A stretch of 43,618 bases of DNA from Rhizobium lentis (GTDB taxonomy: Bacteria > Pseudomonadota > Alphaproteobacteria > Rhizobiales > Rhizobiaceae), in the NCBI RefSeq assembly GCF_014200175.1, contig NZ_JACHBD010000023.1, forward strand, positions 1 to 43,618, in the 5' to 3' direction. The position numbers and the translations under genes are program-made. The notes beneath the pieces are model-generated. The model saw nothing but the letters and a program-made list of their open reading frames with translations. It did no database searches and was not told the DNA's origin. The stretch's first letter is position 1; each line of letters begins with the position of its first letter. Shown piece by piece: positions 10,714 to 18,488 of the stretch.

Positions 10714-11988
10714 TCAATTCTTATCCAGACCGTAGCAGGAATGCAAAGTCCTGACAGCGAGTTCTGCATAGGGACCGTCGATCAGGATGGAAATCTTGAT
10801 CTCGGAGGTGGTGATCGCCTTGATGTTGATGCCTTTTTCGGCAAGTGCACGAAATGCGGTAGCAGCAACGCCGGCATGGCTGCGCATGCCGATGCCGATG
10901 ACCGAGACTTTCACCAGTCCCGATTCGTTCTGCACGACGTCGTAGCCGATCTTCTCCTTATGGTCGCCGAGCACCTTGATCGCCTTCTCGACGTCGCCAG
11001 ACGGCACGGTGAAGGTCATATCGGTCTTCGATCCGTCCTCGGAAATATTCTGGACGATCATGTCGACGTTGATATGGGATTCGGCAAGCGGCCCGAAGAT
11101 CGCGGCGGAGACGCCCGGCCGGTCGGCAAGACGGCGAAGCGAGATCTGAGCCTCATCCTTGGCATAGGCGATGCCGGTGACTACTTCCTGTTCCACGATT
11201 TCATCCTCGTCACAAATCAGCGTTCCGGGCGGGTTCAACAGATCACCCATGCCCGGAGCATCGGGATCTTCGAAAGACGAGCGCACGAAGGTACGCACCT
11301 TGTGCACCATGGCGAGCTCGACCGAGCGCACCTGCAGCACCTTGGCGCCGAGCGAAGCCATCTCGAGCATTTCTTCGAAAGCGATCTTCTTCAGCCTTCG
11401 CGCCTGCGGCACGATGCGCGGATCGGTCGTGTAAACGCCGTCGACATCGGTATAGATATCGCAGCGATCCGCTTTGACAGCGGCCGCGATGGCGACGGCC
11501 GACGTATCCGATCCGCCGCGTCCGAGCGTGGCGAGGCGGTTGTCCGGTCCCAGCCCCTGGAAGCCGGCGATGACGGCGACCTGCCCCTCGCCCATGCGCT
11601 TGATGATGTCGGAGCCGTCGATCTCCAGGATGCGCGCCGCGCCATGGGCATTGTCCGTGCGGATCGGGATCTGCCACCCCTGCCAGGATCGCGCATTGAT
11701 ATCCATCGCTTGTAATGCGATCGCCAGCAGCCCCGAGGTCACCTGCTCGCCGGAGGCGACGACCGCATCATATTCGCGCGCATCGTAAAACGGAGAGTTG
11801 GCGCCGATCACCTTCGGCATGCCCTGCACCCAGCCGACCAGCTCGTTGGTCTTGCCGGACATGGCCGAAACGACCACCGCCACCTCGTGGCCGGCATCGA
11901 CTTCACGTTTCACATGGCGGGCAACGTTCTTGATGCGGTCCAGGTCAGCGACGGACGTCCCGCCGAATTTCATTACGATGCGTGCCAT
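10714..11988 (-). CDS. lysC: Aspartate kinase
   Basis: Aspartokinase phosphorylates L-aspartate, the committed step toward lysine, methionine, threonine and diaminopimelate. The 424-aa protein starts with the kinase motif KFGGTSV (7-13) and carries two C-terminal ACT domains (about 265-415) that usually bind lysine and/or threonine for feedback inhibition. It is a monofunctional, full-length single-chain form. AGAGG lies just before the ATG. An internal start producing a separate regulatory subunit, as in Bacillus, is possible but I did not see a strong site for it. It is divergent from ubiG. Confidence 0.96.
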   Translation of the reverse strand: MARIVMKFGGTSVADLDRIKNVARHVKREVDAGHEVAVVVSAMSGKTNELVGWVQGMPKVIGANSPFYDAREYDAVVASGEQVTSGLLAIALQAMDINARSWQGWQIPIRTDNAHGAARILEIDGSDIIKRMGEGQVAVIAGFQGLGPDNRLATLGRGGSDTSAVAIAAAVKADRCDIYTDVDGVYTTDPRIVPQARRLKKIAFEEMLEMASLGAKVLQVRSVELAMVHKVRTFVRSSFEDPDAPGMGDLLNPPGTLICDEDEIVEQEVVTGIAYAKDEAQISLRRLADRPGVSAAIFGPLAESHINVDMIVQNISEDGSKTDMTFTVPSGDVEKAIKVLGDHKEKIGYDVVQNESGLVKVSVIGIGMRSHAGVAATAFRALAEKGINIKAITTSEIKISILIDGPYAELAVRTLHSCYGLDKN

Positions 11989-12283
11989 ATGCCTCTACCA
12001 CGACTGGCGCCGGAAAACGGAAACCCGGACCCGGCATCACGAAAGCTCTGGGGCGGACCGCTTGGCGAAAGAGCCGAGTTACATTTTCTGGAACCACTCT
12101 AAAAGCCCAGGCCTGTAAGGCCCCAAGTTGCGGGGTCTCTTAGCGAGTTTGGCGGGGGGAGGCAAGCGCGCGCGATAAAAGCAATTGCCGGGCGGTTCCA
12201 CGCCTGCCGGTCTCCTGCTTCGCGCCCCTTGACTTATGCCTGTGATCATCCGACTTCACATCTGACGAACGAAGGAGTGGACG

Positions 12284-13030
12284 ATGACGGAAGGCGCCAG
12301 AAGCACGATCGACCAGGGCGAAGTGGACCGCTTCTCGGCGATGGCGGCGGAATGGTGGAGCCCGACCGGCAAGTTCAAACCGCTGCACAAATTCAATCCC
12401 GTCCGCCTCGCCTATATCAGAGACAAGGCCTGCGAGAATTTCGGCCGCGATCCGAAAAGCCCTCGCCCGCTCGAGGGTCTGCGCGTCCTCGATATCGGCT
12501 GCGGCGGCGGCCTTTTGTCGGAACCGGTCGCCCGCATGGGTGCCACCGTCACCGGCGCGGACCCTTCCGAGAAAAATATCGGCATCGCCTCGACCCATGC
12601 GAAAGCGTCCGGCGTTCCGGTCGACTACCGCGCCGTCACCGCCGAGGAGCTCGCCGAGGCCGGTGAGACCTTCGATATCGTGCTGAACATGGAAGTGGTC
12701 GAACACGTCGCCGACGTCGAGTTCTTCATGACGACCTGCGCAAAAATGGTCCGCCCCGGCGGCCTGATCTTCGTTGCCACCATCAACCGCACGATGAAGG
12801 CGGCAGCGCTTGCCATCTTCGCCGCCGAGAACATCCTGCGCTGGCTGCCGCGCGGCACCCACCAGTATGAAAAGCTGGTGCGTCCGGAAGAGCTGGAGAA
12901 ACCGCTTGCCGCAAGCGGCCTCGAAATCACCGACCGCACCGGCGTCTTCTTCAATCTGCTGTCGAACCAGTGGAATCTGTCGAGAGATATGGACGTGAAC
13001 TATATGCTGCTGGCAAAACGGCCGGCTTGA
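12284..13030 (+). CDS. ubiG: Ubiquinone biosynthesis O-methyltransferase UbiG
   Basis: UbiG performs both SAM-dependent O-methylations in ubiquinone synthesis, acting at the inner membrane surface. The 248-aa protein has the family N-terminus with AEWWSPTGKFKPLHKFNP, the SAM motif VLDIGCGGG (68-76) and the membrane-contact region around KAAALAIFAAENILRW. AAGGAG (12272-12277) sits six bases before the ATG. It is a single gene divergent from lysC, and an inverted repeat begins inside its last codons. Confidence 0.96.
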   Translation: MTEGARSTIDQGEVDRFSAMAAEWWSPTGKFKPLHKFNPVRLAYIRDKACENFGRDPKSPRPLEGLRVLDIGCGGGLLSEPVARMGATVTGADPSEKNIGIASTHAKASGVPVDYRAVTAEELAEAGETFDIVLNMEVVEHVADVEFFMTTCAKMVRPGGLIFVATINRTMKAAALAIFAAENILRWLPRGTHQYEKLVRPEELEKPLAASGLEITDRTGVFFNLLSNQWNLSRDMDVNYMLLAKRPA

Positions 13031-13048
13031 TGCGGCATTCAAGCCGGC
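13021..13048 (+). terminator. Candidate terminator overlapping the end of ubiG
   Basis: A perfect 10-bp inverted repeat (13021-13030 with 13039-13048, eight-base loop) starts within the last codons of ubiG and includes its stop. Only a weak T-rich stretch follows. It lies between the convergent ubiG and DUF1178 genes. Confidence 0.45.
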
Positions 13049-13084
13049 TACGTTTCGTCATTGGGCCAATGCGCCGGCTGAATT

Positions 13085-13513
13085 TCAGTGTACATCCTCC
13101 GGCAGAACCGGAATAGCAGCGATCTCGATGCCTTCTTCCACCAGCGCCTGCGCTTCGTCCAACGTCGCCTGGCCGATGATGCCGCGGGCATCGGCCTCGC
13201 CATAATGGATCTTGCGGGCCTCCTCGGGAAACTTCGTGCCGACATCCTCGGAATTTGCTTTGACAGCGGCGACGGCCTCTTTCAGTTTTTGCAGGGCCTC
13301 CTGCCGCATCGCGTCCATCGCCAGGGTCTGCCTCTCTTCCTTCTTGCGCGCCGTCGAAACGGAAGGCGCCATCAGAAGCTTGGAGACGGCGGCGGAATGG
13401 CAGACCGGGCAGGTCAGGAAACCGGTCGCGACCTGACGGTCGAAGTCGGCGCTTTCCGAAAACCAGCCTTCGAATTCATGGGCATTGTCGCAGGTGAGAG
13501 AATAGCGGATCAA
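13085..13513 (-). CDS. DUF1178 family protein
   Basis: This 142-aa protein belongs to a family of unknown function found widely in alpha- and betaproteobacteria. The N-terminal part has C8 and a CxxC pair (C35, C38) near histidine H12, which suggests a small metal-binding knuckle. The middle (about 50-90) is a charged helix, and the C-terminal part (WATERS-like HYGEADARGIIGQATLDEA) is conserved in the family. The start is a TTG codon, supported because MIRYSLTC is the normal family N-terminus and because it overlaps the stop of the upstream amidohydrolase gene by four bases (TTGA). It is the last gene of that string. Confidence 0.88.
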   Translation of the reverse strand: MIRYSLTCDNAHEFEGWFSESADFDRQVATGFLTCPVCHSAAVSKLLMAPSVSTARKKEERQTLAMDAMRQEALQKLKEAVAAVKANSEDVGTKFPEEARKIHYGEADARGIIGQATLDEAQALVEEGIEIAAIPVLPEDVH

Positions 13514-14367
13514 GCGGCGACGCCTCCTTCGACTGCCCCCGCAATCTTTTCGACCGAGAATTCCCGGCCGTTCCTCAGGTTCGGGATCTTGTCATGCGCA
13601 GCCTTGACCGCGCCGGGATCGATCTCGGCGAGGATGACCGCCTCGCCTGTGGCCCCGGCCGAGGCCAGCACCGTGCCCCAGGGATCGATGATCATCGAGT
13701 GACCGAAAGTCTCGCGCCCATCCTCGTGCCGGCCGGCCTGCGCCGCGGCGATGACGAAGACACCATTCTCGATTGCGCGGGCGCGCAGAAGGATCTCCCA
13801 ATGCGCTTCGCCCGTCTGCCGGGTGAAGGCGGCGGGAACCGTCATCACTTCGGCGCCGGCAATCGCCTGGGCACGGAAAAGGGCGGGAAAGCGCACGTCA
13901 TAGCAGATCGCAAAACCCATTTCGGCAAAGGGCAGCGACAGGACACGCGCCTCCGAACCGGCCTTATAGGCCGCACTTTCACGCCAGCTCTCTCCATTGT
14001 CGAGATCGACATCAAACATGTGGATCTTGTCGTAGCGATTGAGGATCCTGCCGTCCGGACCGAACAGGAAACCGCGATTGGCGAGCTTGCCGTCGGAAAG
14101 CGCGATCGCCGTCGAGCCGACATGCATGTAGATGCCAAATTCCCGAGCAAGCTCGGAGCCCGTCTTGACGATAATGTCATGCGTCTCGTCGGCGAGCACG
14201 GCAAGCGCCGCGGCGCGGTCGCGCTGCAGCATGCCGGTCATCTCGGGCGTCTGCACATAGGTCGCGCCCTGGGCGGCAGCCTCGCGCACCAGTCGCGCCA
14301 TGGCGGCGGCATTCTTGACCGGATCGACCCCGGAGCACATCTGAATGGCGGCAGCCTTGAAACTCAT
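13510..14367 (-). CDS. Nitrilase-superfamily carbon-nitrogen hydrolase (Nit1/Nit2-like)
   Basis: This 285-aa enzyme hydrolyses an amide bond. Its catalytic triad is E42, K114 and C155 (CYDVRFP context), and the segment DKIHMFDVD resembles the Nit2/omega-amidase and Nit1/deaminated-glutathione-amidase branch. Exact substrate cannot be read from sequence; repair of deaminated glutathione would fit the glutaredoxin gene next to it, as inference. I start it at 14367 because GAGGAGG lies six bases upstream; the frame stays open 27 codons further into the glutaredoxin gap. It is 10 bases from the glutaredoxin stop and overlaps the DUF1178 gene. Confidence 0.9.
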   Translation of the reverse strand: MSFKAAAIQMCSGVDPVKNAAAMARLVREAAAQGATYVQTPEMTGMLQRDRAAALAVLADETHDIIVKTGSELAREFGIYMHVGSTAIALSDGKLANRGFLFGPDGRILNRYDKIHMFDVDLDNGESWRESAAYKAGSEARVLSLPFAEMGFAICYDVRFPALFRAQAIAGAEVMTVPAAFTRQTGEAHWEILLRARAIENGVFVIAAAQAGRHEDGRETFGHSMIIDPWGTVLASAGATGEAVILAEIDPGAVKAAHDKIPNLRNGREFSVEKIAGAVEGGVAA

Positions 14368-14377
14368 CGGTTCCTCC

Positions 14378-14635
14378 TCAGGCCGCCAGCATCGGATCGA
14401 GCTTGCCGGCTCGGTCGAGGGCAAAGAGATCGTCGCAGCCGCCGACATGTTCGGCGCCGATGAAGATCTGCGGGAAGGTGGTCCGCCCGTTCGACTTGCC
14501 GATCATCTCCTGACGAAGGTCCGGGGAATAGGTCGCATCGTGCTCGACGTAGTCGACGCCCTTTTCTTCAAGAAGGGACTTGGCGCGGCTGCAATAGCCG
14601 CAGAACTGTCGTGTATAGATCGTGACGGGTACCAT
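14378..14635 (-). CDS. grxC: Glutaredoxin 3 (dithiol glutaredoxin)
   Basis: This 85-aa cytoplasmic thiol-disulfide oxidoreductase is reduced by glutathione. It carries the CGYC redox site (12-15), the cis-proline segment TTFPQIFIG and the glutathione-binding GGCDDL. The start at 14635 has TGGAGA seven bases upstream and gives the usual GrxC length; the frame is open 20 codons further. It lies 31 bases after comF and 10 bases before the amidohydrolase gene, so these form a likely operon. Confidence 0.94.
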   Translation of the reverse strand: MVPVTIYTRQFCGYCSRAKSLLEEKGVDYVEHDATYSPDLRQEMIGKSNGRTTFPQIFIGAEHVGGCDDLFALDRAGKLDPMLAA

Positions 14636-14666
14636 AATATCTCCAGACGGATGCCGGGTATTTCTG

Positions 14667-15443
14667 TCATATAGGCTCGGAGAGAGCCCTTGCAAAGGTC
14701 AAAACCGTGATCTCGGCCGCACCCGCCTTGCGCAGCGTCCGGCTTGCGGCGGCAACCGTCGCCCCTGTCGTGTAGACGTCGTCGATAAGGACGACGCGCT
14801 TGCCGAAAATGTCGTTTTCGCGCCCCTTCGTAATCGCGAAAGCGCCTCTGACATTGTCCTCGCGTGCCTTGGCGCCGAGGCCAATCTGCTGGCTGGTCCG
14901 CTTGACGCGGACAAGGGTGGCGGCAAGCAGCGGTTTTCCCGAAAGCCTTGCCATATGGCGGGCAAGCTCGGCAGCCTGATTGAACTTGCGGGTCAGCATG
15001 CGGGTGCGGTGCAGCGGCACCGGAATCAGCGCATCGCAGCTTTCGACCGTCCCGTCAGAGGCGCGCAGCATCCAGCCGGCCATCATCGGCGCCAGATCGG
15101 TGCGATCCCGATATTTGAGCCCGTGCACGAGGTCGCGAACCGCATGGTCGTGGGTCGCCGCCGACCGCAGCCGGTCGAAAGGCGGCGGATTGGCGATCGC
15201 CTCGGCGCTGAGGATGCCGGCGCCGAGATCGTGCGAGAACGGAATGCCGAGGACCTCGCAATAGGGCCGTTCGATGAAGCGGATGCCGGCCCAGCATTTC
15301 GCGCACAGTCCGCGATGGCCACCGGTCGAAATACCGCAGACAGAACAGGCGGGCGGATAAAGAAAGTCGGCGAGCGCCGAAAACGGCCGCAAGAGCTGCG
15401 TCCGCAAGAACTCCGCCGGTCTCTCGAAATCGATTGGTCCCAT
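14667..15443 (-). CDS. ComF family phosphoribosyltransferase-like protein
   Basis: This 258-aa protein has the double-zinc N-terminal part of ComF/GntX proteins (two CxxC pairs, C33/C36 and C47/C50) and a PRTase fold with PRPP-binding motif VVLIDDVYTTGAT (217-229). Family members are linked to DNA uptake in competent bacteria, but in rhizobia the role is unknown. No good Shine-Dalgarno site lies before the ATG. It starts 65 bases from the divergent methyltransferase gene and is probably the first gene of the comF-grxC-amidohydrolase-DUF1178 string. Confidence 0.88.
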   Translation of the reverse strand: MGPIDFERPAEFLRTQLLRPFSALADFLYPPACSVCGISTGGHRGLCAKCWAGIRFIERPYCEVLGIPFSHDLGAGILSAEAIANPPPFDRLRSAATHDHAVRDLVHGLKYRDRTDLAPMMAGWMLRASDGTVESCDALIPVPLHRTRMLTRKFNQAAELARHMARLSGKPLLAATLVRVKRTSQQIGLGAKAREDNVRGAFAITKGRENDIFGKRVVLIDDVYTTGATVAAASRTLRKAGAAEITVLTFARALSEPI

Positions 15444-15508
15444 GCCGACGAGACTAGCCTGTTCTCATCCAAAGGAAAATCGCCTTGCTGCTTCAGCGGG
15501 GCGGGACT

Positions 15509-16405
15509 ATGGACATCGCCATGGAAACGATCTTCGACAGAGACCTGATCGCCGCACATCGCCATCGCGCGCTTGTCAACAACGACCCGAAAGCCGCCTT
15601 TCTGCTGGACATCGCGGCAGAGGAAATGGCCGAGAGGCTTGATGTCGTCGAGCGGCGTTTTGAAACCGCCGTCGAATTGCACGGCACGACAGGTGCGGCG
15701 GCCCGCGCGGCAATGGCGACGGGCAAGATCAGCACAATGATCCGCATCGAGAGCGAGAAGGCCTATGCGGCCCCAGGCGATACCCTGATCGAAGCGCCTT
15801 TCGAAGACGTCCCGCTCGAGCCGCAATCGACCAATCTCGTCCTTGCGCCGCTCAGCCTGCATTTGACCAACGACACACCGGGTGTTTTCATCCAGATCCG
15901 GCGTGCTTTGAAGCCGGACGGCCTGTTCCTGGCAGCCATTCCCGGCGCCGGCACGCTGCAGGAACTGCGCGACGCCCTCTTGACCGCCGAGGTCGAAATG
16001 ACCGGCGGCGCCAGCCCGCGCGTCATTCCCTTCGCCGATGTGCGCGATGTCGGCAGTCTCATGCAGCGCGCCGGCTTCACCCTGCCGGTGATCGACGCTG
16101 AGACCTATACGGTACGATATGATTCTCTCTTTCCGCTGATGCGCGATCTCCGAGCCATGGGCATGAGCAATCCGCTCGCAGCCCGCGACCGCATGCCCCT
16201 GACCCGCGCCTTCTTCCTGCGTGCGGCAGAGATTTATGCCGATCGCTATTCCGACCCGGACGGACGCATTCGCGCGACCTTTTCAATCATCTATGTCTCC
16301 GGATGGGCGGCTCACGAGAGCCAGCAGAAGCCGCTCCAGCCAGGTTCGGCCAAGGTACGCCTTGCCGATGCGCTGAAAGTGGACGAGCACAAGCTCAGGC
16401 AATAG
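15509..16405 (+). CDS. SAM-dependent methyltransferase-like protein (BioC/NDUFAF5 type)
   Basis: This roughly 298-aa protein resembles the alphaproteobacterial relatives of mitochondrial NDUFAF5, a complex I assembly factor. It begins with the family-like METIFDRDLI and has LAPLSLHLTNDTPGVFIQIRR, GLFLAAIPG and GASPRVIPFADVRDVGSLMQ. The usual glycine-rich motif I is weak (AVELHGTTGAAARA), so SAM binding may be altered. Start choice is uncertain: ATG at 15509 has GGGGCGGGA upstream, ATG at 15521 gives the family-like N-terminus, and the frame opens at 15485. It is divergent from comF. Confidence 0.82.
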   Translation: MDIAMETIFDRDLIAAHRHRALVNNDPKAAFLLDIAAEEMAERLDVVERRFETAVELHGTTGAAARAAMATGKISTMIRIESEKAYAAPGDTLIEAPFEDVPLEPQSTNLVLAPLSLHLTNDTPGVFIQIRRALKPDGLFLAAIPGAGTLQELRDALLTAEVEMTGGASPRVIPFADVRDVGSLMQRAGFTLPVIDAETYTVRYDSLFPLMRDLRAMGMSNPLAARDRMPLTRAFFLRAAEIYADRYSDPDGRIRATFSIIYVSGWAAHESQQKPLQPGSAKVRLADALKVDEHKLRQ

Positions 16406-16428
16406 TGAATGATATCGAAAAGTGTCAG

Positions 16429-16458
16429 GGGCTAGTGCAGCTCGTCATGCTGCAGCCC
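16429..16458. terminator. Possible terminator between convergent methyltransferase and pilin genes
   Basis: A bulged hairpin pairs GGGCT with AGCCC and, inside, GCAGC with GCTGC (16429-16458). It sits 24 bases past the methyltransferase stop and just past the pilin stop. T-runs are short on both sides, so the call is weak. Confidence 0.3.
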
Positions 16459-16481
16459 GTCAAAAACAGTCGGCCGCCAGT

Positions 16482-16649
16482 TCAATTGACGGTGATATTG
16501 TTGCTGACAACGCTGAAGACGTTCTGCAGGCTGCCGGTAAAGATGCCGAGACCCGAGACAAGCGCTGTGCAGATGACGGCGGCGATCAGGCCGTATTCGA
16601 CCGCCGTTGCACCTGTGCCGTCCGCAAGAAATGCTTTCAAAAGACGCAT
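16482..16649 (-). CDS. Flp/Fap-type pilin
   Basis: This short gene encodes a 55-aa type IVb pilin. The N-terminus MRLLKAFLADGTG is followed by the classic processing site G13|A14 and ATAVEYGLIAA, with Glu at +5 and Tyr at +6 after the cut, and then a hydrophobic helix to about residue 37. Such pilins form thin Tad/Flp pili used for surface attachment and polar adhesion. Only one pilin gene is present, and no Tad secretion genes or prepilin peptidase are in the window, so it would depend on machinery encoded elsewhere. It lies 62 bases downstream of a small membrane-protein gene on the same strand. Confidence 0.9.
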   Translation of the reverse strand: MRLLKAFLADGTGATAVEYGLIAAVICTALVSGLGIFTGSLQNVFSVVSNNITVN

Positions 16650-16711
16650 TACCAACTCTCTGAATTGACTGCAATGACCAATTGCAAGCCATCAGGCGAT
16701 GGCCGGCATTT

Positions 16712-17029
16712 TCAACAACCGGCGCCGACGCCATATCCCTGAACGACGCAAACCGACCCGGGCGTCTCCTGGAGGACGCTACGGCGGATCGTATAACGCT
16801 TACCGCCTTCGTTGTTCGGGATCGATCCGGTGGTGATCGTGTCGAAATCCACCGGCGCGCTGGCAAAGACGCTTTTCTTCGAAGAATCGGCAAGCATCGG
16901 CGTCAGGATCAGCGTCAGGGCGACCACCGCCGTGCCAAAGAGAAGGGCGATATTGAGCGCACCCGTCCTGCGCGAGGCAGACGAAGCCCGTTCCTTCTCC
17001 CGGACCGCTTTCCAGAAATCATCGTCCAT
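16712..17029 (-). CDS. Small single-pass membrane protein, function unknown
   Basis: I do not recognise this 105-aa protein. A charged cytoplasmic N-terminus (MDDDFWKAVREKERAS) is followed by one membrane segment near 24-46 and a periplasmic tail. Two cysteines, C94 and C105 (the last residue), in a glycine-rich end could form a disulfide. I start it at 17029 (MDDDFW) because the frame extends upstream without a family-like N-terminus; the ribosome-binding site is weak. It precedes the Flp pilin gene, so a link to pilus or envelope is possible but unproven. Confidence 0.7.
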   Translation of the reverse strand: MDDDFWKAVREKERASSASRRTGALNIALLFGTAVVALTLILTPMLADSSKKSVFASAPVDFDTITTGSIPNNEGGKRYTIRRSVLQETPGSVCVVQGYGVGAGC

Positions 17030-17259
17030 GAGGTCAAGCCTTTTAATACACGCACGCCAGATGCTTGATTGAGGCCGATCTTTGGCAGAAGGTGTTAAAC
17101 GATCCATTAATATCCACAGCCGAAAGCAGCACGGCGTAATAATAATCAGCAAACGCTAATGCATAGCACCTGGAAATGTCCGGCGACTGCAGAATAATGA
17201 CACATCGACAAAACAAAATCGCGGGCGGGTCGCCCGGACCAAGCTCAACGAGAGCCGCT

Positions 17260-17673
17260 TTAAAGCAAATCCTGCAGCATCGGGATAAGCGGCTCGTCGG
17301 CCGGCGGCATCGGGTAATCCCGAAGAGCCCCCGCACGCACCCATTTCAGCGCCTGCCCCTCGCGGCCCTGTGCAATGCCTTCATAGCGCCGGCAAATATA
17401 AAGCGGCATCAGGAGATGGAACGTCTCGTAGGAATGGCTGGCGAAAGTCAGCGGCGCGAGGCAGGCGATCTTCGTCTTGATGCCGAGTTCTTCCTCGAGC
17501 TCGCGCACCAGCGTCTCCTCCGGCGTCTCGCCGGGCTCGACCTTGCCGCCGGGAAACTCCCAGAGCCCGGCAAGCGATTTTCCCTCGGGACGCTGTGCCA
17601 ATAGAATACGCCGATCGGCATCGATCAGCGCGCAGGCGGCGACCAGCAATATCTTCCGGCCTGCCTCGCTCAT
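17260..17673 (-). CDS. mutT: NUDIX hydrolase MutT (8-oxo-dGTP diphosphatase)
   Basis: MutT removes 8-oxo-dGTP from the nucleotide pool to prevent A:T to C:G mutations. The 137-aa protein has a complete Nudix box at 43-65 (G43, E49, R57-E58, E61-E62, G64) and the WEFPGGK lead-in typical of MutT. GGGAGA lies five bases before the ATG at 17673. The start overlaps the stop of the GNAT gene upstream by four bases (ATGA), which argues for co-translation with it and with argJ. Confidence 0.92.
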   Translation of the reverse strand: MSEAGRKILLVAACALIDADRRILLAQRPEGKSLAGLWEFPGGKVEPGETPEETLVRELEEELGIKTKIACLAPLTFASHSYETFHLLMPLYICRRYEGIAQGREGQALKWVRAGALRDYPMPPADEPLIPMLQDLL

Positions 17674-18488
17674 CGCGTCTCCCGCTGCCAATAACAATAA
17701 TGATAGGCGTCGCGAAACCCGAGGCGCTCATAAAGTGCGATCGCCGGGCGGTTGGAAAGCTTTACCTGCAGCCAGGCCGATCGGGCGCTGCGCATGCGGG
17801 CCCAGCGCAGCGCCGAAGTCAGGATTTCGGTGCCCAGTCCTTCGCGCCGCCGCGTTTCGCAGACCGAAAGCGACATGATGCCGGCAAGATCGTTGTCCTG
17901 GACGCAGAGCACGGTCGCGAGCGGTCCCTCTGCCGCATTTTCGATCATGAAGAGGCCCGATGGCGGCTTGATCGCGGAAATGATTTCGGCGAGCGCCGGC
18001 TTCAAGCTCAGCGGCGCCCTCTCGACCGTCAGATTGGCATCGACGAAACGGCCGACGTCATGGGTCGGCAGATGATCGAGCGTATCCGGCAGCGCAGCCT
18101 CGGCGAGATCGCAGGTCATTACCACTGTCTCGTCAAATCGCGTCCAGTTCTGGGCGCGCAGAAGCTCGATCAGCACCGGCGACGCCAGCGGAGTCTGCCG
18201 GACGACGGCGGCGCGGCCATAGGCCTCGAACTTGCGGCTCGCCTTTTCCAGGCGGATCTGGACGTCGCGATGGTCCGAGGGATCGAGCGGCACGATGGAG
18301 TTCAGCCGATTGGACGGGTGGCCGGCTGTCAACCGGACCTGCCAACTGCCGTCATATTGCACGGATGCCGCCGGCCAGGCGCGAAAACCGACAGCCTCCA
18401 GCCTGCGGACCAGCGGCAAATTCTGCGAGGAAATAGATGCCTGCTCCAACGAACGATCAGCTCCGATAGTCGCCATTGATCGCAACAT
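17670..18488 (-). CDS. GNAT family N-acetyltransferase
   Basis: This protein of up to 272 aa has a C-terminal GNAT domain (about 150-268) with the acetyl-CoA loop CETRRREGLGTEIL and the end motif ALYERLGFRDAYHY. The N-terminal half is a second, divergent GNAT-like half. The substrate is unknown. The gene overlaps the 3' end of argJ: ATG codons at 18488 and 18476 both lie inside argJ, and AAGGA directly precedes the first. Position after argJ and before mutT is a common alphaproteobacterial arrangement, but the tie to arginine synthesis is only by location. Confidence 0.87.
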   Translation of the reverse strand: MLRSMATIGADRSLEQASISSQNLPLVRRLEAVGFRAWPAASVQYDGSWQVRLTAGHPSNRLNSIVPLDPSDHRDVQIRLEKASRKFEAYGRAAVVRQTPLASPVLIELLRAQNWTRFDETVVMTCDLAEAALPDTLDHLPTHDVGRFVDANLTVERAPLSLKPALAEIISAIKPPSGLFMIENAAEGPLATVLCVQDNDLAGIMSLSVCETRRREGLGTEILTSALRWARMRSARSAWLQVKLSNRPAIALYERLGFRDAYHYCYWQRETR

